Shown: positions 14,845-21,979 of the stretch, piece after piece
Numbering within the stretch: position 1 is the stretch's first letter
Layout of the letters: every line of letters starts with the position of its first letter
Origin: Clostridium sp. CAG:433
GTDB lineage: Bacteria > Bacillota_I > Bacilli_A > RF39 > UBA660
NCBI GenBank assembly: GCA_000433675.1
Contig: FR893541.1
Coordinates: 1-23,017, forward strand
Length of the DNA: 23,017 bases
Direction of reading: 5' to 3'
Position numbers and translations under genes: made by a program
The notes under the pieces: model-generated
Seen by the model: only the letters and a program-made list of their open reading frames with translations
Told to the model about the DNA's origin: nothing
The model's database searches: none

Positions 14845-14869
14845 GTTTTCTTATAAAGAAATCTCATTT
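14834..14869 (-). terminator. Terminator of gerE
   Basis: AAATGAG-A-TTTCTT pairs with AAGAAA-A-CTCATTT (13 pairs, one A-A mismatch) with a 3-base loop and a run of U. The gerE stop codon lies at the tip of the hairpin. Confidence 0.8.
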
Positions 14870-15057
14870 AATTTGAGTAGTTCAATAACAGCACTGCTTC
14901 TTCCTTTGACACCTAGCTTTTGCATAACATTAGAAATATGATTTCTAACAGTTTTTTCACTTATTCCTAGTTTCTCAGCTATTTCTTTTGTTGTATAATT
15001 TTTTATTAATAGTTCAAACACTTCTCTTTCTCTTTTTGTTAATATTCCTTTGCTCAT
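14851..15057 (-). CDS. gerE: GerE-like LuxR-type helix-turn-helix regulator
   Basis: A 68-residue stand-alone DNA-binding domain of the LuxR/GerE type. It has LTKREREVFELLIKNYTTKE followed by the recognition helix region EIAEKLGISEKTVRNHISNVMQKLGV. GerE in Bacillus acts late in the mother cell, switching coat and other sigma-K genes. The length matches GerE (74) and there is no receiver domain. The start ATG (15055-15057) has GTGAGG 6 bases upstream; an in-frame GTG further up is part of that ribosome site. Location between gerM and spoIIIAH, and a sigma-K-like promoter, support a sporulation role over a general LuxR-type regulator. Confidence 0.85.
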   Translation of the reverse strand: MSKGILTKREREVFELLIKNYTTKEIAEKLGISEKTVRNHISNVMQKLGVKGRSSAVIELLKLNEISL

Positions 15058-15106
15058 TTTTATCCTCACTTTCTCTTTAGAGGTGTATATATATAATTAC
15101 TCATAT

Positions 15107-15133
15107 TATCATATGTAAAAAAGTTTTTTATGT
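15107..15133 (-). promoter_or_regulatory. Possible sigma-K-like promoter of gerE
   Basis: AC (15132-15133), 16 bases, CATATGATA (15107-15115), matching the sigma-K layout AC-N16/17-CATANNNTA. The -35 AC overlaps the U-run of the spoIIIAH terminator. The motif is short and the region AT-rich, so this is suggestive only. Confidence 0.3.
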
Positions 15134-15166
15134 TAAAAAAAATAACCCTAAAGTTATTTTTGAAAT
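15130..15166 (-). terminator. Terminator of spoIIIAH
   Basis: AAAAATAAC pairs with GTTATTTTT (9 pairs) around a 6-base loop, followed by a U-run. The spoIIIAH stop TAA is within the 5' arm. Confidence 0.75.
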
Positions 15167-15654
15167 TTAATTGATATATACATTTTTGAGTCAAAGTTAC
15201 TTTGAACTAAATTCATTATATCAGTTGCAAGTTTTGCATCCTGATTTTCTTTTATAACTACTACTCTAACTTGATCATCCTTTATTTTAACAAAATTTTC
15301 TAATTTTAGTTCATCTTTTATTTTAGTACTAATTTCTTCTTCTTTACCTTTCAATATATTTATTGTTTTTAGTTCTTCATATGCATTATTTTTTTCTTCA
15401 CTAGTTGCATCCTTTTTAGTCAGAATTGTTTGTAGTTCAGTTATTTTTGTATTTCTTTCTTTCTCATTTTCAACTTTTAAAGTAGATATTATTTCATTTT
15501 CTTTAGTACTAGTTACTTCTTTAGTTTGTTTACTATTATCAACATTTTTACTTGCTGTTTCTAAAAATTCTGACGGCATTGTTATATAATACACACTTAA
15601 TACTAAAATTAAACTAAATAATGTTAAAATCCAAATACTTTTTCTATTTATCAT
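15154..15654 (-). CDS. spoIIIAH: Stage III sporulation protein AH
   Basis: SpoIIIAH spans the mother-cell membrane and binds forespore SpoIIQ in the intermembrane space, forming part of the channel that keeps forespore development going. The 166-residue protein opens MINRKSIWILTLFSLILVLS followed by VYYIT, matching the characteristic SpoIIIAH start (basic, TVWLLTMLSL-like span, VYYI). It continues with a long acidic coiled linker (40-105) and a small C-terminal ring-building domain with DQVRVVVIKENQDAKLATDIMNLVQ, as in the EscJ/FliF-like fold. It is shorter than the Bacillus protein (218), mainly in the linker. No other spoIIIA genes are adjacent: it is an orphan beside gerE and gerM. GGAGG precedes the ATG. 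Confidence 0.88.
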   Translation of the reverse strand: MINRKSIWILTLFSLILVLSVYYITMPSEFLETASKNVDNSKQTKEVTSTKENEIISTLKVENEKERNTKITELQTILTKKDATSEEKNNAYEELKTINILKGKEEEISTKIKDELKLENFVKIKDDQVRVVVIKENQDAKLATDIMNLVQSNFDSKMYISIKFQK

Positions 15655-15710
15655 ATCTATTCCTCCATATATCTACTAATAAAATATATGAAGTTTTTTA
15701 TATTATAGTA

Positions 15711-15744
15711 CAAAAAATATAGAATAAATTAATATTCTATATTT
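15711..15744 (-). terminator. Terminator of the prepilin-like gene
   Basis: A perfect 12-pair stem (15733-15744 with 15715-15726) with a 6-base loop and U-run. The last codons form the 5' arm and the stop TAA is in the loop. Confidence 0.85.
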
Positions 15745-16925
15745 GTTTTTGATACTTCTATTGCTGGACGAATAGAATATGATTTATAATTTAAAACCGT
15801 TTCATAAACTCCAATAGTACGGCTTGCAGCATGTATACCCCAAACACTATTTGAATAATCTTTACATGGAGTCTCAAGCCAATATGCCCATGCACCATTA
15901 TTTTCATTAGAAAATTTCGTATTTTCTAACATATAAGCATAATTATCTAATATTCCTTTTTGATTAATTGACGTATTATTGCTGCCTATTGCTTTCATTA
16001 CCTCTTGCATTGTAAGTAACCTTGCCGCATATTCTGAATAACTAAAATTACTTGGGGTTGTTCCTCCTGTCGTTGTATTTTCATCATTTTCATTTAAAAT
16101 TGCTCTTGAGGTATTTTTTAAACTTACATTACTCCATTTTGAAGTTGTTGGAAGATGGGTAAAAGCAGTTCTTGGACCATGAAAATTTTCACCAGAATTG
16201 TCATACACATATGTGGTACCATTACTTGGATTTCCAAAACTTACACTATTATAATATACTAATAACGCTGTATCACTCTCAAATTTTTTTGTAGTTGTAT
16301 TATAGTAATCACTTACATAATAGAATCTTTCTGTTTCCGAATTATATTTTCCATCTCCATTTACATCACAGTCAAATGCATCTCCTGAAGAAAGTGTTCC
16401 ACTTGTGCCTAAATTACCATATGTGATTGTGCTTGTTCCTTTTGAACCATTAGTTGTGTATCCTGCACCAGAACAAAATTCGGTTGTATCCGATTGATTA
16501 CATTTTTCTGTATGTAAAACTGTAGCCCTTTTACATATTATTTTACCTTTTGGTTCATTTTTGCCTATACCATTACCATTAAATTTTAATGTATCATAAT
16601 TAAATGTATTATTACAATATTTAATGCTTCCTGATACTTTATCTTTATTTTTTATTTCAAGTACTTTTGCATTGCCTGTTGTTTGATCATCAAAATTGAA
16701 TATGTAACATCCATCAGTTTCTTTTATAAATATTGAATTTGTTAATTCACTTGACGCTATTTGTGTTTTAATTGCATCTTTTACAAGTTTAATACTACTA
16801 CTTGCTGCACTTTCTCTTGATTTATTTATAATATCCAATATTTTTGGTACTGCTATTACTGTTATTATTCCAAGTATTACTATTACAGCTAATAGCTCTA
16901 TTAATGTAAATCCTTTCTTCTTCAT
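15729..16925 (-). CDS. Type IV prepilin-like protein with large C-terminal domain
   Basis: A ~398-residue protein with a canonical class III signal: MKKKG/FTLIELLAVIVILGII, cut by prepilin peptidase after Gly4, with Glu at +5, followed by a hydrophobic helix that would pack in a pilus core. The rest is far larger than a major pilin. There is a helical segment to about residue 60, a cysteine-containing middle (TEKCNQSDTTEFCSGAG), a calcium-loop-like DVNGDGKYNSETERFYYVSD, and a C-terminal part (about 290-395) with AYWLETPCKD and YKSYSIRPAIEV. That C-terminal part recalls DUF6273/formylglycine-enzyme-like domains seen on surface proteins. No pilus assembly genes are in the window. A minor pseudopilin or surface adhesin/sensor is likely. 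The start is set by GGAG 9 bases upstream. Confidence 0.88.
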   Translation of the reverse strand: MKKKGFTLIELLAVIVILGIITVIAVPKILDIINKSRESAASSSIKLVKDAIKTQIASSELTNSIFIKETDGCYIFNFDDQTTGNAKVLEIKNKDKVSGSIKYCNNTFNYDTLKFNGNGIGKNEPKGKIICKRATVLHTEKCNQSDTTEFCSGAGYTTNGSKGTSTITYGNLGTSGTLSSGDAFDCDVNGDGKYNSETERFYYVSDYYNTTTKKFESDTALLVYYNSVSFGNPSNGTTYVYDNSGENFHGPRTAFTHLPTTSKWSNVSLKNTSRAILNENDENTTTGGTTPSNFSYSEYAARLLTMQEVMKAIGSNNTSINQKGILDNYAYMLENTKFSNENNGAWAYWLETPCKDYSNSVWGIHAASRTIGVYETVLNYKSYSIRPAIEVSKTNIEY

Positions 16926-16945
16926 TTTATAAACTCCAATTCTAT

Positions 16946-16981
16946 AATGATATTTTATCATTTATCCTAACAATACTTCAA
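16946..16981 (-). promoter_or_regulatory. Promoter of the prepilin-like gene with overlapping palindrome
   Basis: TTGAAG (16976-16981), 18 bases, TAAAAT (16952-16957). The -10 sits within a 7-base inverted repeat AATGATA-AAA-TATCATT (16946-16962), which could serve as a repressor site. Confidence 0.45.
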
Positions 16982-17011
16982 GTAAATTATCTATTTTAAC
17001 ATTTTATTTAC

Positions 17012-17041
17012 AAAAAAAATAACAGATTTCTCTATTATTTT
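17012..17041 (-). terminator. Terminator of rpmG-ldh-efp
   Basis: An 11-pair stem (17031-17041 with 17016-17026, one G-U) closed by a GAAA tetraloop, then a U-run. The efp stop TAA lies in the 5' arm. Confidence 0.85.
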
Positions 17042-17595
17042 CTAGATACATACTTACCATCTTTTGTAGATATAACTACTACATCACCTTCACAGATAAA
17101 TAAAGGTACTTTTACTTCAAGACCATTTTCAAGTGTTGCATCTTTAAGTGCATTTGTTGAAGTATTTCCTTTAACTGCATCTGTTGTATATGTTACTTTG
17201 TATTCTACTTTTTCTGGTAAATTTAAACCTATAAGTTCAGATTCAAAATATACAAGTTCAACTTCTAAATTTTCTTTTAAATATTTCTTTTCATTTTCAA
17301 TTTGTTTTTCACTTAATTCTACTTGTTCATATGTATTCATATCCATAAAATAATACATATCAGAAGTATTATATAAATATTGCATTGTTTTTTTAGAAAT
17401 ATTTGCTTTTTCAATTTTTATATTAGTATTGAATGTTTTCTCTATAGTTCCACCTGTTCTTAAATTTTTAAGTTTAGTTTTCATGAATGCTGCACCTTTA
17501 CCTGGTTTAACATGTAAAAAATCAACTATTTGATATAAATTACCTTCAACTATAACAGTCATACCATTTTTTATATCATTTATATCTATCATCAT
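17035..17595 (-). CDS. efp: Elongation factor P
   Basis: EF-P relieves ribosome stalling at polyproline stretches. The 186-residue protein has the three-domain layout: KOW-like domain I with the loop HVKPGKGAAF whose tip is Lys33 (the residue modified in many bacteria), then the OB domains II (about 66-128) and III (about 129-186), ending GDVVVISTKDGKYVSRK. Two adjacent ATG codons could serve as start; GGAGG lies 7 bases before the first, within the last codons of ldh, two bases away. This ties its translation to ldh. The genes for EF-P lysine modification are not in the window. Confidence 0.97.
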   Translation of the reverse strand: MMIDINDIKNGMTVIVEGNLYQIVDFLHVKPGKGAAFMKTKLKNLRTGGTIEKTFNTNIKIEKANISKKTMQYLYNTSDMYYFMDMNTYEQVELSEKQIENEKKYLKENLEVELVYFESELIGLNLPEKVEYKVTYTTDAVKGNTSTNALKDATLENGLEVKVPLFICEGDVVVISTKDGKYVSRK

Positions 17596-17597
17596 AA

Positions 17598-18500
17598 TTA
17601 TTCCTCCAGACTTTTTATTGTTTGTCTTATTACATTTGCGGAATCTTCTAATTTTTTAGCTTCATCTTTTGTAAGTTCCACCTTCATAACACCTTTAATT
17701 CCACTTTCATTAATTACTGATGGCATACCTAAGTATATGTCATCATATGGAGATGAAACAACTAAAACTTTATTTTCATTATTCAATATAGCATTAGTTA
17801 TATTAACTAGGCACATTCCAATACCATAACTAGTTTCATTTTTTAGTTCAATTATCTTATATGCCATATATTTTGCTTTATCTAAAAGTTTATCAAGTTC
17901 TTCTTGTGGTAATATTTCTCTTATTAAAACAGAACCAACTTTAGCACTTGACCAAACAGCAAAACTGCTATCTCCGTGTTCACCTAATATATATGCACTA
18001 ACATCTCTTATATTTATTTCTAATTTATCTGAAATCAAATATGCAAGTCTGCTAGTATCAAGCATAGTACCACTACCGATTACTTTACCGGCTGGAAATT
18101 TAGAATATTTTTTAACTAAATAAGTTATTATATCAACTGGATTTGAAGCAACTAAAAATATACCATTAAATCCTGATTTAACAATATTTAATGTTATATC
18201 TTTTATTATCTTATTATTTCTTTTAACTAAATCAAGTCTAGTTTCATTCTTATTTTGATTAGCACCCGCCGCAATTACAACAATTTTAGCATCTTTTGCA
18301 TCTAAATAAGTCCCAGCTTTAATTTTAGTTTTTGAACCTAATGCATAAAGCGTATTACTAAGGTCCATTGCTTCACCCATTGCTTTTTCCTTATTTATAT
18401 CAACTAATATTAACTCATCAATGTTAGAGTTTGTACTAATAAGTGCTGCAGCGTATTTAACTCCAACATTCCCTGCGCCAACTACAACTACCTTATTCAT
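17598..18500 (-). CDS. ldh: L-lactate dehydrogenase
   Basis: Reduces pyruvate to L-lactate, regenerating NAD+ in fermentation. The 300-residue protein has the Rossmann loop GAGNVG (8-13), Gln82 in AGANQNKNETRLDLV (Gln marks lactate rather than malate specificity), Arg88, Asp148 and Arg151 (LDTSRL), and the catalytic His175 in GEHGDS. It lies between rpmG and efp in one unit; AAAGGGA precedes the ATG. The organism is therefore likely a lactate-producing fermenter. No NADH- or fructose-bisphosphate-site call is attempted from sequence alone. Confidence 0.95.
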   Translation of the reverse strand: MNKVVVVGAGNVGVKYAAALISTNSNIDELILVDINKEKAMGEAMDLSNTLYALGSKTKIKAGTYLDAKDAKIVVIAAGANQNKNETRLDLVKRNNKIIKDITLNIVKSGFNGIFLVASNPVDIITYLVKKYSKFPAGKVIGSGTMLDTSRLAYLISDKLEINIRDVSAYILGEHGDSSFAVWSSAKVGSVLIREILPQEELDKLLDKAKYMAYKIIELKNETSYGIGMCLVNITNAILNNENKVLVVSSPYDDIYLGMPSVINESGIKGVMKVELTKDEAKKLEDSANVIRQTIKSLEE

Positions 18501-18533
18501 AATTATCCCTTTAATCCTTTTTATATATTCTTA

Positions 18534-18728
18534 TTATTTTTTCTTTTCTTTGTGAACTGTATGTTTCTTGCAAGTAGGACAATACTTATTTAATTCTAAA
18601 CGATCTGGTGTATTTGTTCTATTTTTTGAAACAAAATAATTTTCTTTTGATAAACCTTTGTTTTCTTTACATTCAGTACATTCTAAAGCTACATGTCCTC
18701 TAGCTTCTTTTTTCTTTCCGTTTGCCAT
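18534..18728 (-). CDS. rpmG: 50S ribosomal protein bL33, zinc-binding form
   Basis: Small zinc-ribbon protein of the large subunit near the E site. Two CxxC pairs (CTEC and CPTC) show the zinc-requiring 'C+' form, together with ENYFVSKNRTNTPDRLELNKYCPTCKKHTVHKEKK. At 64 residues it is longer than the usual 49-50 owing to an N-terminal extension (MANGKKKEARGHVALE). GGAGGAG precedes the ATG by 7 bases. It leads the rpmG-ldh-efp unit. Confidence 0.94.
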   Translation of the reverse strand: MANGKKKEARGHVALECTECKENKGLSKENYFVSKNRTNTPDRLELNKYCPTCKKHTVHKEKKK

Positions 18729-18761
18729 TAGTAACTCCTCCTTTTTTTCATATACTAACTA

Positions 18762-18789
18762 ATTATATCACATTATTTTAAAATTTCAA
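18762..18789 (-). promoter_or_regulatory. Promoter of rpmG-ldh-efp
   Basis: TTGAAA (18784-18789), 16 bases, TATAAT (18762-18767). The -35 lies in the last codons of the penicillin-binding protein gene, and no terminator lies between them. Confidence 0.8.
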
Positions 18790-20794
18790 ATACTTTATTT
18801 GATACTCTTGAACTTATTTTACTGTTTACTGGAGAAGTATATTCAGATGTTGTACTGTATCTTACATTAGGAGATAAAACAGTAATAGCAAACTTAGGAT
18901 CATAACTAGGTGCGTATCCTATAAATCCTTTTGATATTGTTGGTACATCTATCTTTCCATCACCATCTGAATCATAGAAACTTTCTGCGGTACCTGTTTT
19001 ACCTGCTGGACTTGAAACTGTTCCCATATAGCCATATCCTAAACTCTTCATAACAGATTCAAAACCAAGTTTTATTCTGTCTTTATATTTTTGTTCTAAA
19101 TCTACTGTACCTATTAATTCTGGTTCAACTGTTCTTATTACTTTACCCATTTTTTCATTATTAGTTTTTTCATGAACTTCTTTAAGCAGGTGAAGTTTAT
19201 ACCTATTACCATTTGCCGCAAGTGTACTTATATAACTTGCTATTTGAACTGGTGTATATGTATCATATTGCCCTATAGCCATATCAAGTAAATGACCTGA
19301 TTCATAACTTGTACCCTTATATCCATATGACTCAACTGGTAAATCTATATTAGTTTTTTCACCAAGTCCATACTCTAAAAATACTTTTCTATATGTTTCA
19401 AAAGCAGATTCTGGTACAGCAAGTGGTCCATTATAATAATAATTTGCTCCTGCGACTTTCATTGCTGTTTTATACTGATATGCATTAGATGAATATGCAA
19501 GTGCTTTTACATCATCTAAATAACCAAGACCTTTTGTCCATGAACATTTTGCTGGTGTATTTCTTATTTTTACACACTCATCAAGCATCTTTGTTCCTAT
19601 ATCTATTGCTCCTGTTTTATATCCAACACTCATTGATGCACCTTTTACAATTGATCCTGGAGTTACTGGATTAGTTAAAAGTGCTGGAGTATTATCATAC
19701 ACTTTATATTCACCATTATTAACTACTACTTGTTTACTTGCCATTGCAAGTATTTCACCTGTTTTAGGGTCTGTTACTATTACATGTGAACCATTATAAT
19801 AAGTAGTATTAGCATTATTCATTTTAGCATTTACTATTTCTTCAGTTAATATTTGTTCTACTTCTTTTTGAAGATTTATATCTATTGTTAAAACAATATC
19901 ATTTCCTCTTATTCCATCTTTTATAACTGTATATGAATTATCATCATTTAATAAGTATGTTGCTTTATCACCTTTTAAAAGTGATTCATACTGATATTCT
20001 AAGTAAGATACTCCTACTCTATCATTAAGTGAATATCCTTCTGATAAGTATTTATCTTTAAGTTCAAATGGAATACCTGATTCATTAGTTGATACACTTC
20101 CTAAAATAGTTTTAAATGTATCACCATATAAATATTTTCTTTCCCATTCTAGTTTAACATTAAATCCATTTAGTTCTTTTACATGTTCTGATACATATGC
20201 GAACTCTTCATTACTTGCATAAGTTTTAATTATTTTCTCATCATAATAATAGCCCTTATTCATTAAATAATAAATATAAGCGGCCTTTTTATCTTTTTCA
20301 TCATAATTAGATAGTTCTTCATCTGTAATTCTTTCCATTTTCATATTATTTATATCTGATATAGTAATTTTTCTTTGTTTTAATAATTCTCTTTCTTTTT
20401 CTGTTATTTTTTTATTAACTTTGTCTTTATTATTTACAAGATAAAATTCTTTTAAATTAGTTTTAGCAAGTTTACTATAATCAAGATCTATTTTATCAGC
20501 CATTTTATACGCTAATTCTATTTGAGTTTTAGTACTTGTTTCTGGTTTTCTTTTATAGTATATTGTCTTTACTCCAACATTATCTACAAGTAAATTATAA
20601 TTTCTATCAAATATTCTACCTCTTGGAGTTGATGTACTATATACTTCATCCACTTTTATATCATCCAAACTCTTTTTATATTTATCTTTATTTATTATTT
20701 GAACATTTACAAGTTTTAGTGTAAGTGCACTAAAAAATAAAAAAACAAAAATTGAAATTATAATTAATCTATTATTTAGTGCTTTGTTTTCCAT
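18773..20794 (-). CDS. Class B penicillin-binding protein 2 (peptidoglycan transpeptidase)
   Basis: Cross-links peptidoglycan at the outer face of the membrane. The 673-residue protein has an N-terminal anchor (about 10-30), the dimerisation domain beginning TPRGRIFDRNYNLL (56-69) with a long insertion (about 85-215), and a transpeptidase domain with the catalytic SIVK (Ser381), SSN (435-437) and KTG (599-601). No PASTA repeats are present, so it fits the elongation-type PBP2/PbpH group rather than SpoVD. A DxDGDG loop (DSDGDGKID, 608-616) just after KTG is unusual and may bind calcium. GGAGG sets the ATG at 20792-20794. So does the wall argue against a mollicute. Confidence 0.92.
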   Translation of the reverse strand: MENKALNNRLIIISIFVFLFFSALTLKLVNVQIINKDKYKKSLDDIKVDEVYSTSTPRGRIFDRNYNLLVDNVGVKTIYYKRKPETSTKTQIELAYKMADKIDLDYSKLAKTNLKEFYLVNNKDKVNKKITEKERELLKQRKITISDINNMKMERITDEELSNYDEKDKKAAYIYYLMNKGYYYDEKIIKTYASNEEFAYVSEHVKELNGFNVKLEWERKYLYGDTFKTILGSVSTNESGIPFELKDKYLSEGYSLNDRVGVSYLEYQYESLLKGDKATYLLNDDNSYTVIKDGIRGNDIVLTIDINLQKEVEQILTEEIVNAKMNNANTTYYNGSHVIVTDPKTGEILAMASKQVVVNNGEYKVYDNTPALLTNPVTPGSIVKGASMSVGYKTGAIDIGTKMLDECVKIRNTPAKCSWTKGLGYLDDVKALAYSSNAYQYKTAMKVAGANYYYNGPLAVPESAFETYRKVFLEYGLGEKTNIDLPVESYGYKGTSYESGHLLDMAIGQYDTYTPVQIASYISTLAANGNRYKLHLLKEVHEKTNNEKMGKVIRTVEPELIGTVDLEQKYKDRIKLGFESVMKSLGYGYMGTVSSPAGKTGTAESFYDSDGDGKIDVPTISKGFIGYAPSYDPKFAITVLSPNVRYSTTSEYTSPVNSKISSRVSNKVFEILK

Positions 20795-20866
20795 AAAAAA
20801 TCCTCCATAATTATTTTGCTTCATAATTTTCTTTATATAACATATTTTTTATTAGAGGTGTTAAAT

Positions 20867-21121
20867 TTGAATGATTTTATTTTAAAAAGTTATGTTGATA
20901 AACTATCTATAAACCATATTAAAGAATATGCGAAAAAAAATAATATAGTACTTAAAAATAATGAGGATGAAATAATTTATGATTATATTAAAAAATATTA
21001 TAAAGAGTTTTATTATGGTGAACCAAAGAATTTACTTGATGAGTTAAAAAGTAAACTTTCTTGTCCAACTTATGAAAAACTTGAAGAACTTTATTATACT
21101 GCAAAAAAGATTAAGAAATAA
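20867..21121 (+). CDS. Small DUF2624/YqfT-like protein (TTG start), only plus-strand gene
   Basis: An 84-residue helical, charged cytoplasmic protein. The likely start is TTG (20867-20869), 6 bases after GAGGTG. The core LSINHIKEYAKKNNIVLKNN followed by EDEIIYDYIKKYY resembles small Firmicutes proteins such as YqfT (DUF2624), of unknown function, where a short helix is followed by a 'YAKQYGI'-like segment. It diverges from the penicillin-binding protein gene and converges on gmk, with only 9 bases between the stop codons. The family match is tentative, but the ribosome site and composition support a real gene. Confidence 0.72.
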   Translation: MNDFILKSYVDKLSINHIKEYAKKNNIVLKNNEDEIIYDYIKKYYKEFYYGEPKNLLDELKSKLSCPTYEKLEELYYTAKKIKK

Positions 21122-21141
21122 TTTTACTTCTTAATCTTTTT
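21104..21141. terminator. Bidirectional terminator shared by the plus-strand gene and gmk
   Basis: AAAAAGATTAAGAA pairs with TTCTTAATCTTTTT (14 perfect pairs) around a 10-base loop, with U-tracts formed by the stem ends in both directions. The stop codon of each gene falls inside it. Confidence 0.85.
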
Positions 21142-21694
21142 CATTTTCTTCATCTATTATCATTTTAAGTTTATTTACCGCACCTTTTACATCTTTATTT
21201 ACAAGCACATAATCATAAAATCCTGCTTCTTTTATTTCTTCTTCTGCAATCTTTAATCTATTTTGAATCATTTCTTCACTATCTAAATTACGTACTTTTA
21301 ATCTTTCTTCTAATTCCTCAATACTTGGTGGAAGTATAAATATAAGTACACTTTCTTTTATTAATTCTTTTACTTTTTTTGCACCTTGTACTTCTATTAC
21401 AAGTATTACATTTATTCCTTCATTTAATTTTTCTTCTATTTTTGATTTTGGTGTTCCATAATAGCAATTATTGTAAGTTGCGTACTCTAAGAAATCACCT
21501 TTTTTTATTCTATCTTCAAATTCTTCATTTGTATAAAAGTAATAGTGAACTCCATGGATTTCTCCTTCTCTTGGATTTCTTGTTGTTGCACTTACTGATA
21601 AATGTGCATCATTTTCTTTTAAATATTCATTTACAATAGTATCTTTTCCAACACCACTTGGTCCAGATATTACAAATAATTTTCCCTTTTTCAT
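21131..21694 (-). CDS. gmk: Guanylate kinase
   Basis: Converts GMP to GDP with ATP. The 187-residue protein has the P-loop GPSGVGKD (10-17), the GMP-binding segment SATTRNPREGEIHGVHYYF (34-52, with the usual TTR and PR/G-E-x-x-G-x-x-Y-F pattern), and EVQGAKKVK (Asp-to-Glu variant of the DVQG element), then FILPPS and the lid RL(K/x)xR region. AAGGAG lies before the ATG. It has its own promoter; the usual neighbour rpoZ is absent. Confidence 0.97.
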   Translation of the reverse strand: MKKGKLFVISGPSGVGKDTIVNEYLKENDAHLSVSATTRNPREGEIHGVHYYFYTNEEFEDRIKKGDFLEYATYNNCYYGTPKSKIEEKLNEGINVILVIEVQGAKKVKELIKESVLIFILPPSIEELEERLKVRNLDSEEMIQNRLKIAEEEIKEAGFYDYVLVNKDVKGAVNKLKMIIDEENEKD

Positions 21695-21721
21695 AGTTTT
21701 CTCCTTTTTTTATGTAAATAC

Positions 21722-21750
21722 ATTTTATCAAATAAAAAAATTATTATCAA
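21722..21750 (-). promoter_or_regulatory. Promoter of gmk
   Basis: TTGATA (21745-21750), 17 bases, TAAAAT (21722-21727), 28 bases before the start codon and directly after the rpmF terminator. Confidence 0.7.
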
Positions 21751-21761
21751 TAAGCAGAAAG

Positions 21762-21785
21762 AAAAAAAACAACTATTTAGTTGCT
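21762..21785 (-). terminator. Terminator of yceD-rpmF
   Basis: AGCAACT/AGTTGTT (7 pairs, one G-U), 4-base loop, eight U. The last rpmF codons and its stop TAG form the 5' arm and loop. Confidence 0.75.
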
Positions 21786-21961
21786 TCTTCTTTTTCTACT
21801 ACATTTTTACCCTTATAAAAACCACATTCTGGACATACTCTGTGTGATCTAATATCTGCACCACAATTTGAGCATTTTACTGTTCCATTAGCTTCAATTT
21901 TATAATGAGTTCTTCTCATTCTACCTCTAGTTTTTGAGATTTTTCTAAATGGTACTGCCAT
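21773..21961 (-). CDS. rpmF: 50S ribosomal protein bL32
   Basis: Small zinc-ribbon protein of the large subunit. MAVPFRKISKTRGRMRRTHY is the standard start, and CSNCGADIRSHRVCPECGFYKG gives the four zinc cysteines. At 62 residues its length is typical. GAGAGGAG lies upstream of the ATG, and yceD ends 18 bases before, the common bacterial pairing. Confidence 0.96.
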   Translation of the reverse strand: MAVPFRKISKTRGRMRRTHYKIEANGTVKCSNCGADIRSHRVCPECGFYKGKNVVEKEEATK

Positions 21962-21979
21962 TTTCTTACACTCCTCTCT

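Noticed and set aside
18773..20794. SpoVD identity for the penicillin-binding protein
   Set aside because: No PASTA domain at the C-terminus, and no spoVE, murE or mraY neighbours.
21379..21639. Open plus-strand frames opposite gmk, glyS, era and other genes
   Set aside because: They lie fully antisense to well-supported genes, lack ribosome sites and have low-complexity Leu/Ile/His-rich translations from reading AT-rich complement.
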